A stretch of DNA of 50,318 nt from Gemmataceae bacterium (lineage in GTDB: Bacteria; Planctomycetota; Planctomycetia; Gemmatales; Gemmataceae): positions 1-50,318 of the forward strand of contig JADLBT010000135.1 in assembly GCA_020847555.1 (NCBI GenBank). The letters are read 5' to 3'. The notes under the pieces were generated by a model, which searched no databases, was not told the origin of the DNA, and saw only the letters and a program-made list of their open reading frames with translations. This document shows positions 16,459-22,865 of this stretch, one piece after another (the first letter of the stretch is position 1; each line of letters opens with the position of its first letter). The position numbers and the translations under genes were made by a program.

Positions 16459-18627
16459 TTAGCTGTGTTGATCCGCGTTCATCCGTGGCTGTTGTGGCTC
16501 CTGACCCAGTCGCCGCAGCTCTGCGCACGGCTCGAAGCGCGGGCCGTGGCGTCCGGCCAGCGCCGCCAGCTCGTCCACGACGGCGCTGTAGCCGCGCTGC
16601 TCGGCGTAGCGCAGTGGGCCGCCGCGATGCGGCGCCCAGCCGCTGCCCAGGACCATCGCCAGGTCGATTTGCTCGGCCGATTCGGCGACGCCCTCACCCA
16701 GGCAGCGCGCCGCCTCGTTCACCATCAGGCCGACCAGGCGCGCCCGCGCAGCGGCCATCTGGTCCCGCGGCGAGGCCGGCTCCTGCGAGCGGGCCGGCAC
16801 CACCTCGCGCACCAGACGCATCGCCTGGTCGTTCTCCCGGCTCCGGCCACGCCGGTAGCGGTAGAACCCGACGCCGCGCTTCTGCCCCAGCAGGCCCGCC
16901 TCCTTCAGTCGGTCCAGCGCGGGGTTCGGCTCCAGCCGACCGACGAACACCGGCTGCAGCGACCGCGCGATCTCCGCCGCCACGTCGATGCCGACCTGAT
17001 CGAGTACCTCCAGCGGCCCCATCGGCATGCCGAACCGATGCATCGCCGCGTCGAGCGCGGATGTCCGCGCGCCCTCGGCGAGCAGCAGGATCGCCTCGTG
17101 CAGGTACGGTGCCAGTACCCGGTTCACGACGAACCCGGGGCTGTCCTTGACGAACACCGGCACCTTGCCCAGGCCAACGACCCACGCCGCCAGGCTGTCG
17201 AGGACGTGGCGTTTTGTCGCGGGCGTGCGCACCACCTCGACCAGCGGCATCTTGTGGACCGGGTTGAAGAAGTGCAGCCCGGCCACGCGCTCCGGCCGCT
17301 GCAGTCCCTCCGCGAGCGGTTCGACGCGCAGCGACGAGGTGTTGGTCGCAAGAATGGTCGAGCGGGCGGTGTGTTCCTCCAGGTCGCGGAAGACGGTGCG
17401 CTTGAGCTGCTGGTTCTCGGCGACCGCCTCCAGGCACAGATCGAGGTCCGCGAACCCCTTCCAGGCGGTCGTACCGTGGACGTTCGCCAGCAGCTTCGCC
17501 ATGTCCGTCGGGGCCAGGACACCCGCCTCGACCGCCCGCTTGAACAGGTCGAGTAGCCGCATGATCCCCATGCCGAGCGCGCCCTCGTTCGGTTCGCGCA
17601 CGACCACCTCGCACTTCTTGAGGACCGCCAGCTGGGCGATGGCGGCCCCCATCGTGCCGGCGCCGACGATCCCGACGCGGCGAATCGGCTCGACGTTCGC
17701 TCTGTTCTTTCCCTGCCAGGGGCGCCGCGCCTCCTCCCGCATCAGGAACAGGCGGATCAGGTTGCGGCAGGCGTCCGTGCCAGCCAGCCGGGCCGCCGCC
17801 GTCCGCTCGTAAGCCAGACCCGCCGCGAACCCTTCACGCAGTCCGACGCGCACCGCCTCCAGCGCCTCCCACGGAGCGGGCATGTCGTCCGGAGCGCGAC
17901 GGCGGATCAGGCGCTCGCTCCCACGAAAGATCAGCCAGCGCCCCGGCGCCGTCGATTCCAGGAAGCGCTGCCGCCACGTCCGCAGCGGGGGCCTGTCCGA
18001 GGGGCGCTTCACCGGCGAGCTGAGGCAGGCGGGTGGCTCTTCCTCGTTCTCGTTCGTCAGCTCATCGACCAGGCCCCACTTCAGCGCCTCGGCCGCGCCG
18101 AGGCGCCGACCGCCGACGATGACGCGCAGCGCCCGCTCGACCCCGACCGCGCGCGGCAACCGCTGCGTGCCGCCCCAGGCTGGCAGCAGCCCGAGTTCCA
18201 CTTCCGGCAGGCCGAACTGCGTGCGCGGGTGGGCAAGCGCCACGCGATAATCGCACGCGAGGGCCAGCTCCAGTCCGCCGCCCAGGCAGGCGCCGGTCAC
18301 GATGGCGGCGGTGGGAATGGGCAGGTTGGCGAGCTTGCCGAAGACGCGCTGGCCCTCCTCGGAGTAGCGCGCCGCCGCGTCCGGACCTTCCAGCGACGCC
18401 AGTTCATGAATGTCGGCGCCGGCGACGAAGCTGCCCGGCTTGGCGCTGCGCAGGACGAGCAGGCGGAACGACCCGTCGGCGGCGACCCGATCGAGGGCAG
18501 CCTCCAGGTCGGCCAGCACGCAGCGGGAGAGGACGTTCAGACCCTTGCCGGGGACGTCCAGCACCAGACCGGCGACCCCGTCCGACAGCTGGTTCACCCA
18601 CAGCGTTTCGCTCTGAAAGAAGGCCAT
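16459..18627 (-). CDS. fadJ: FadJ/FadB-like enoyl-CoA hydratase/3-hydroxyacyl-CoA dehydrogenase
   Basis: The fused enzyme catalyses hydration of enoyl-CoA and NAD-dependent oxidation of 3-hydroxyacyl-CoA in fatty-acid beta-oxidation. Length is 722 residues, normal for the alpha subunit. The crotonase domain shows the CoA/oxyanion segment VAGADIHEL (68-76), GGGLE with E120, and LPEVELG with E142, the likely catalytic glutamates. The dehydrogenase domain starts with the Rossmann motif VGIVGAGTMGAAIA (about 318-331) and has the catalytic histidine in FFNPVHKMPLVE (H458). ATG 18627 is preferred over upstream codons because GGAAAGGACG precedes it. No thiolase partner is in the window. The C-terminal residues QQPRMNADQHS come from repeat D2. 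A TACAAT box lies about 45 bases upstream on the coding strand (18673-18678). Confidence 0.93.
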   Translation of the reverse strand: MAFFQSETLWVNQLSDGVAGLVLDVPGKGLNVLSRCVLADLEAALDRVAADGSFRLLVLRSAKPGSFVAGADIHELASLEGPDAAARYSEEGQRVFGKLANLPIPTAAIVTGACLGGGLELALACDYRVALAHPRTQFGLPEVELGLLPAWGGTQRLPRAVGVERALRVIVGGRRLGAAEALKWGLVDELTNENEEEPPACLSSPVKRPSDRPPLRTWRQRFLESTAPGRWLIFRGSERLIRRRAPDDMPAPWEALEAVRVGLREGFAAGLAYERTAAARLAGTDACRNLIRLFLMREEARRPWQGKNRANVEPIRRVGIVGAGTMGAAIAQLAVLKKCEVVVREPNEGALGMGIMRLLDLFKRAVEAGVLAPTDMAKLLANVHGTTAWKGFADLDLCLEAVAENQQLKRTVFRDLEEHTARSTILATNTSSLRVEPLAEGLQRPERVAGLHFFNPVHKMPLVEVVRTPATKRHVLDSLAAWVVGLGKVPVFVKDSPGFVVNRVLAPYLHEAILLLAEGARTSALDAAMHRFGMPMGPLEVLDQVGIDVAAEIARSLQPVFVGRLEPNPALDRLKEAGLLGQKRGVGFYRYRRGRSRENDQAMRLVREVVPARSQEPASPRDQMAAARARLVGLMVNEAARCLGEGVAESAEQIDLAMVLGSGWAPHRGGPLRYAEQRGYSAVVDELAALAGRHGPRFEPCAELRRLGQEPQQPRMNADQHS
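16461..16495 (-). repeat. Family D repeat, copy D2, overlapping the fadJ 3' end
   Basis: Read on the minus strand, AGCCACGGATGAACGCGGAT matches D1 with few differences. It encodes the last eleven residues of the FadJ-like protein (QQPRMNADQHS), whose stop codon follows directly. Confidence 0.7.
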
Positions 18628-18672
18628 GCGCGTTGCGACGTCCTTTCCTGGCCGAAGTACCGAACCAGGGGA

Positions 18673-18678
18673 ATTGTA
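18673..18678 (-). promoter_or_regulatory. Candidate -10 box for the FadJ-like gene
   Basis: TACAAT on the minus strand, 45 bases before the start codon. No convincing -35 hexamer is seen 16-18 bases further upstream. The same hexamer precedes several other genes in the window. Confidence 0.35.
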
Positions 18679-18752
18679 CCAGGCAGGCGCGCACGCTAAC
18701 ACCCGCCCCGGCGCAGAGGCCGCGGGCAGACTGCGAGGTGCCGGCGATTTCC

Positions 18753-18778
18753 CCCACGGGCCGCAACCCGTGGGCTTG
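18753..18778. repeat. Family B palindromic repeat, copy B1
   Basis: CCCACGGG (18753-18760) and CCCGTGGG (18767-18774) form a hairpin with a six-base loop, in the gap between the FadJ-like gene and the endonuclease V gene. Confidence 0.75.
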
Positions 18779-18820
18779 GCAGCACGCCGCGCGCAACAGC
18801 CTCCTTACCTTTGAGGCTCA

Positions 18821-18845
18821 GTACCGAGTACTCGATACTCGGTAT
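18821..18845. repeat. Family E palindrome, copy E1
   Basis: TACCGAGTA (18822-18830) and TACTCGGTA (18836-18844) are perfect inverted arms around CTCGA. A related palindrome occurs at 34669-34693. It lies about 30 bases past the stop codon of the endonuclease V gene, on its downstream side. Confidence 0.65.
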
Positions 18846-18876
18846 CACGCGGGGTTTCCGTCGTCGATCCCCCTTC

Positions 18877-19557
18877 TCAACCAGCCTCCCGCCGGCGCAG
18901 CTCGTTGACGCGCAAATGAGCCTGGCGCGTCGGCTCCGGGATGCGGTAGCCGCGACAGGTCGCCAGGACGACGCGCACCGCGCTGGCGTGGTCGATCCGG
19001 TGGCCGGCGGAGACGTATACCGGCTTGATCCGGTCGCGCGTTCGCACCGCATACCCGACCGTTTCTTCCCTGTCGATCAGCGGGGCCGTGGAGCCCGCCT
19101 TCGCGCCGGGTTCCTTGCAGGTTCCCGTCAGACGACTCTTGGCACATCCCAGGCAAGGCACCTCCAGCAGCAGCCCGGCATGGCACGCCAGGCCGAAGCG
19201 GCGCGGGTGGGCCACACCCTGACCGTCGAACATCACCGCGTCGGGTCGCGCCTCGACCTTCGCGAATGCCTCGAGCAGGACGGGAATCTCGCGGAACGAC
19301 AGGTAGCCGGGGACATACGGAAACATCACGTCGCGCACCGCCTCCTGGACCTCGACGACCTCCCAGTCGGGAGCGCGGAGGACGACCACGGCGGCGTAGT
19401 GGCGCGGCGAGTAGCGGTTGTACGAGATGTCGGCGCCGGCGATCAGCTCGAACCGGGTCAGGGGCGTGTGCGTGTCGATGCGCGGGGCGAGTTCGCGCTG
19501 CAGCGCGGCCGCCTCCGCGAACGACAGCTCCCAGGGGTGGAGCGAGTGGATTTGCAT
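18877..19557 (-). CDS. nfi: Endonuclease V (deoxyinosine 3' endonuclease)
   Basis: Endonuclease V nicks DNA one phosphodiester 3' of deoxyinosine to start repair of deaminated adenine. The 226-residue product matches the family throughout. Catalytic metal ligands are visible as D43 in AGADISY, E90 in YLSFREIP and D111 in MFDGQGVAHPRRFG. The lesion-recognition wedge PYVPGYLSF is also present, as are the GCAKSRL segment and the C-terminal SAGHRIDHASA. The gene is close behind threonine aldolase on the same strand, separated by repeat C3. Confidence 0.95.
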   Translation of the reverse strand: MQIHSLHPWELSFAEAAALQRELAPRIDTHTPLTRFELIAGADISYNRYSPRHYAAVVVLRAPDWEVVEVQEAVRDVMFPYVPGYLSFREIPVLLEAFAKVEARPDAVMFDGQGVAHPRRFGLACHAGLLLEVPCLGCAKSRLTGTCKEPGAKAGSTAPLIDREETVGYAVRTRDRIKPVYVSAGHRIDHASAVRVVLATCRGYRIPEPTRQAHLRVNELRRREAG

Positions 19558-19610
19558 GGCACCTCCGCCTCCGTGGCACGCTGGGACACCGGCGGCGAAG
19601 CAACCATCGG

Positions 19611-19640
19611 ACCAGCCCGGAGCGTCAGCACCGGGCTGGT
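19611..19640. repeat. Family C palindromic repeat, copy C3
   Basis: ACCAGCCCGG (19611-19620) and CCGGGCTGGT (19631-19640) pair perfectly around AGCGTCAGCA. The loop AGCGTCAGC is shared with copy C2 at the right end of the window. It lies between the threonine aldolase stop and the endonuclease V start. Confidence 0.75.
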
Positions 19641-19666
19641 GGGCAGGACGCGCCGGGAATGCCCGG

Positions 19667-20716
19667 TCACGCCTTCACCGGCGCCAGGTGCGAGACGGTC
19701 TGGCGGATGATCTCGGCGGCGCGCTCGGCCTGAGCCGCAGACACGTCCAGATGCGTGCAGGCCCGCAGTGTCTGCGGGCCGGCCGGGTGGACGCGCACGC
19801 CATGCTCCTTGAGGGCGCCGGCCACTGTCTTGGCGGTCCCCAGTTCCGGATCGATCCAAAACCAGACGAGGTTCGTCTCCACCTTCGGCGGGACGAGCCG
19901 CAGTCCCGGGGTGTCGGCGACGGCGCGGGCAAGAACCTGGGCGTTGCGGTGGTCCTCGGTGAGGCGCTCGACATGGTTCTCCAGGGCATACAGGGCGCCC
20001 GCTGCGACAACTCCCGCCTGGCGCATCCCGCCGCCGAACAGCTTGCGTACCCGCCGCGCCCGCGCCACGAAGTCGCGCGGGCCGGCCAGCGCTGAGCCGA
20101 TCGGCGCGCCGAGCCCCTTGCTGAAACAGACCGAGACGGTGTCGAACGGCCGCGCCCACTCGCACGCGGGAATGCCGGTCGCCACGATCGCGTTCCACAG
20201 GCGCGCGCCGTCCAGGTGCAGCGCCAGACCGTTGGCCCGCGCCCAGGCGCTGATGGCCTGGATCTTCTCCAGCGGATAAACCTTGCCGCCGCCGCGGTTG
20301 TGCGTGTTCTCCAGGCAGACGAGGCGCGTGCGGACGAGGTGTTCGTTGTCCGGCCGGATCTTGTCCTCGAGCTGGCTGACATCGAGGATGCCGTAATCGC
20401 CCTCGACGGTGCGGCAGGTCACGCCGCTGAGGACAGCCGCCCCGCCCTGCTCGTAGTTGTAGATGTGGCAGGATGCGTCGCAGAGCAGCTCGTCGCCGGG
20501 TTGAGTGTGCGCCTTGACGCAGATCTGGTTCGACATCGTCCCCGATGGGACGTACAGGGCCGCCTCCTTACCGAGCAGGGCGGCGAGTTGCTCCTGCAGG
20601 CGGTTGACGGTCGGATCCTCGTCGAAGACGTCGTCGCCGACCTCGGCGGCCGTCATGGCGGCGCGCATGCCGGCGGTGGGTCGGGTCACGGTGTCGCTGC
20701 GGAGATCGATGAACAT
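19667..20716 (-). CDS. ltaE: Low-specificity L-threonine aldolase
   Basis: This PLP enzyme cleaves L-threonine or L-allo-threonine to glycine and acetaldehyde. The 349-residue product is of normal length and starts with the family signature [11 protein letters not shown]. The PLP-binding lysine is K200 in [13 protein letters not shown], and H84 in [10 protein letters not shown] and the [11 protein letters not shown] segment are typical of the active site. The start codon has no clear Shine-Dalgarno sequence; its leader is a tandem 8-mer repeat (20730-20760) reaching nearly to the stop of the preceding gene. Confidence 0.95.
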   Translation of the reverse strand: MFIDLRSDTVTRPTAGMRAAMTAAEVGDDVFDEDPTVNRLQEQLAALLGKEAALYVPSGTMSNQICVKAHTQPGDELLCDASCHIYNYEQGGAAVLSGVTCRTVEGDYGILDVSQLEDKIRPDNEHLVRTRLVCLENTHNRGGGKVYPLEKIQAISAWARANGLALHLDGARLWNAIVATGIPACEWARPFDTVSVCFSKGLGAPIGSALAGPRDFVARARRVRKLFGGGMRQAGVVAAGALYALENHVERLTEDHRNAQVLARAVADTPGLRLVPPKVETNLVWFWIDPELGTAKTVAGALKEHGVRVHPAGPQTLRACTHLDVSAAQAERAAEIIRQTVSHLAPVKA

Positions 20717-20729
20717 GATGGTGGGAGGA

Positions 20730-20760
20730 AGGTGACAAGGTGACAGGGTAACAGGGTGCC
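20730..20760. repeat. Tandem 8-mer repeat (family F)
   Basis: Four tandem units, AGGTGACA, AGGTGACA, GGGTAACA and GGGTGCC, fill most of the 53-base gap between a hypothetical gene (stop at 20770-20772) and ltaE. On the minus strand the sequence reads as GTTACC/GTCACC units; the upstream gene's TAA stop lies in an adjacent GGTAACAG unit. Confidence 0.8.
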
Positions 20761-20769
20761 GTCACTCTG

Positions 20770-21264
20770 TTACCGATCGCGGTCTTCCAGGAACCAGCGG
20801 GCGTCGATCTTCTTCATGTAAACCTTGTGGCCGGGGATGGTCGCGAGCGTGGCGACGAAGCCGGTCTTGGCAGGGAGCCAGCTCCCGGACTTGGCGATGC
20901 GGGCAAGGTACTTCACCCGCGTCGGCTCGTCCTTGAAGTGCTCGGCCGTCGCCTTGACCAGCTGCTGAAAGGCGACCGCGTCCCTGGACTCGGGCTTCAC
21001 GGACGCGGGCAGCTGCGCCTTGAGCACATTCAGCTTCGCCTTCACGAAGTCGGGGTCCGCGAGGTGGGCCAGCAGGTAATCGACGCGCTTCTCGTCGATT
21101 GCCCGCAGGACGGAGGCGAGGGTCTCTCGCGGCGTCTTCTGCGGGAAGCGGTCGAGGTTCGCGTCGATGCCGAACCGGGCCGAGGCCTTGTCCTGGCCAT
21201 GAGAGTACACATCGGTGCAGGTGAGTAGTATCAGCACGACCAGAGAACCGGGGAGCAGACGCAT
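20770..21264 (-). CDS. Secreted hypothetical protein
   Basis: A 164-residue protein with a signal peptide (about residues 1-22, hydrophobic run LLPGSLVVLILLTC). The mature part is charged and helical, with segments RFPQKTPRETLASVLRAID and KKIDARWFLEDRD. I do not recognise a domain. The pattern of a secreted protein with a short alpha/beta domain ending in a W/F residue near the C-terminus resembles NTF2-like proteins, but this is only an impression. It lies upstream of ltaE on the same strand and diverges from aroC. Its stop codon sits in a family F repeat unit. Confidence 0.6.
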   Translation of the reverse strand: MRLLPGSLVVLILLTCTDVYSHGQDKASARFGIDANLDRFPQKTPRETLASVLRAIDEKRVDYLLAHLADPDFVKAKLNVLKAQLPASVKPESRDAVAFQQLVKATAEHFKDEPTRVKYLARIAKSGSWLPAKTGFVATLATIPGHKVYMKKIDARWFLEDRDR

Positions 21265-21402
21265 GCGGAACCTCCTCGTGCGGCACGCGAGCGAACCGCG
21301 CCGCCGTTTCAACTTCTCTCTGTAATCTTGTAACATGACCGGGGGGCGATGACAATGCGCCGCTCCGCACCCTGCCGCTGGCGAGTTAGCGAGAAGCCTC
21401 TC

Positions 21403-22530
21403 ATGCCGGGTAATTCCTTCGGCGAGCTGTTCCGCATCACGACCGCGGGCGTCAGCCACGGTCCGGGCTACCTGCTCATCCTCGACGGCTGCCCGCCCGG
21501 CCTGCCGCTGAGCGTGGACGATCTGCTCCCCGACCTGCGCCGCCGCCGGCCGGGCCAGTCGAAGCTCGTTACCCAGCGCCAGGAGGAGGACACCCCCGCG
21601 ATCTGGTCCGGCGTCTTCGACGGCAAGACCGACGGTACGTCGATCGGCATCCTGTTCCGCAACACGGACCAGCGCAGCGGCGACTATGGCGACATCAAGG
21701 ACAAGTACCGCCCCGGCCACGCCGACTTCACCTTCGACGCCAAGTACGGATTCCGGGACCACCGCGGCGGCGGGCGCTCCAGTGCGCGCGAGACGGTGTG
21801 CCGGGTCGCGGCCGGCGCCGTCGCCAGGAAGCTCCTCGCCCAGCACGGCATGCGCGTCCTCGGCTATGTCAAGCAGGTCGGCCCCGTGGTCGCGACCGTG
21901 GCCGACCCGGCGCAGGTGACGCTGGAGCAGGTCGAGGCCACGCCGGTGCGCTGCCCCGACCCGGCAAAGGCGCAGGAGATGATCGCACTGATCGACGCGG
22001 TGCGCAAGGAGCAGGACTCGATCGGCGGCGTGTGCGAACTGGTGGCGGTCGGCGTCCCGCCGGGGCTCGGCGAGCCGGTGTTCGACAAGCTCAAGGCCGA
22101 CCTGGCGAAGGCGCTGCTGTCGCTACCGGCTGTGATGGCGTTCGAGTACGGCGCCGGGTTCGGCGTGGCGACGGCGCGCGGCAGTGAGAACAACGACGCC
22201 TTCATTCCTCTCTCATCGCCCCCGGAAGGGGGAGAGGGGTCGGGGATGAGGGGGAGACGCATCGGCACCGAGACGAACCGCCACGGCGGTATGCTCGGCG
22301 GGATTAGCAGCGGCGAGCCGGTCGTCTGCCGGGTGGCGATCAAGCCGACCAGCAGCCTGTCGCGCTCGCAGCGCACGGTGACGCGCGCCGGCGCGCCGAC
22401 GGAGATCGCCACGCGCGGGCGGCACGACCCGTGTCTGCTGCCGCGTTTCGTGCCGATGGGCGAGGCGATGGTGGCGCTGGTACTGGTGGACCACTGGCTG
22501 CGCTGGCGGGCGCAGTGTGGGGCGGGTTGA
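21403..22530 (+). CDS. aroC: Chorismate synthase with an in-frame repeat-derived insertion
   Basis: Chorismate synthase converts EPSP to chorismate with reduced FMN, the last step of the shikimate pathway. The 375-residue product keeps the signatures [41 protein letters not shown] and [12 protein letters not shown], plus the C-terminal [17 protein letters not shown]. The family usually goes from GSE(N/H)ND(P/A)F to the R(I)GT.TN.HGG stretch through a few residues. Here residues about 268-286 ([19 protein letters not shown]) come from palindromic repeat A5 and lengthen that loop in frame. ATG 21403 places the family start MPGNSFG; upstream codons are not conserved. No clear neighbour in the pathway is present. 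Confidence 0.95.
   Translation: MPGNSFGELFRITTAGVSHGPGYLLILDGCPPGLPLSVDDLLPDLRRRRPGQSKLVTQRQEEDTPAIWSGVFDGKTDGTSIGILFRNTDQRSGDYGDIKDKYRPGHADFTFDAKYGFRDHRGGGRSSARETVCRVAAGAVARKLLAQHGMRVLGYVKQVGPVVATVADPAQVTLEQVEATPVRCPDPAKAQEMIALIDAVRKEQDSIGGVCELVAVGVPPGLGEPVFDKLKADLAKALLSLPAVMAFEYGAGFGVATARGSENNDAFIPLSSPPEGGEGSGMRGRRIGTETNRHGGMLGGISSGEPVVCRVAIKPTSSLSRSQRTVTRAGAPTEIATRGRHDPCLLPRFVPMGEAMVALVLVDHWLRWRAQCGAG
22208..22255. repeat. Family A palindromic repeat A5 inside aroC
   Basis: Outer arms CTCATC (22212-22217) and GATGAG (22245-22250), and inner arms CCCCC (22219-22223) and GGGGG (22228-22232), form a hairpin. The order CCTCATCCCCGACCCCTCTC on the minus strand resembles repeat A6 in mfd. The reading frame of aroC is preserved across it. 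Confidence 0.75.
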
Positions 22531-22531
22531 C

Positions 22532-22831
22532 TCAGGCGCCGACGACCTGCTTCCCTGGCGGCGCTTTCGGCGGCCCCGGTTTCTCCGGGCGGGGCGGGCG
22601 GAAGAAGACGAAGGCCGTCACCAGCAGTCCGAGGGCGCTGAACGCCGCCGTCCGGCGCACGACCGCATCGCGGGCGAACACGGCGACCAGGCGCTCCCAC
22701 CCGCCGGGCGCCGAAGTGCCGTCATCGACCCACGGCGCCAGCAGCACGGCCGCCAGGAGCGCCGCCGACAGGGCCACGGTCAGGGTGAAGAGCGCCCGCG
22801 GCAGCCAGACCTCGCGGAGGCGTCCGAACAT
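22532..22831 (-). CDS. Small membrane protein downstream of the RND transporter
   Basis: A 99-residue protein with two predicted helices (about residues 12-36 and 57-78) and a proline-rich C-terminal tail (PPRPEKPGPPKAPPG). ATG 22831 is chosen because GGAGAAAG lies 9 bases upstream; a TTG at 22864 would add 11 residues. The gene follows the RND transporter on the same strand by about 35 bases and ends head-to-head with the aroC stop, so it probably shares the transporter transcript. No family recognised. Confidence 0.6.
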   Translation of the reverse strand: MFGRLREVWLPRALFTLTVALSAALLAAVLLAPWVDDGTSAPGGWERLVAVFARDAVVRRTAAFSALGLLVTAFVFFRPPRPEKPGPPKAPPGKQVVGA

Positions 22832-22865
22832 CACGCGCTTTCTCCGGGGCGCACCGATCGCCAAC

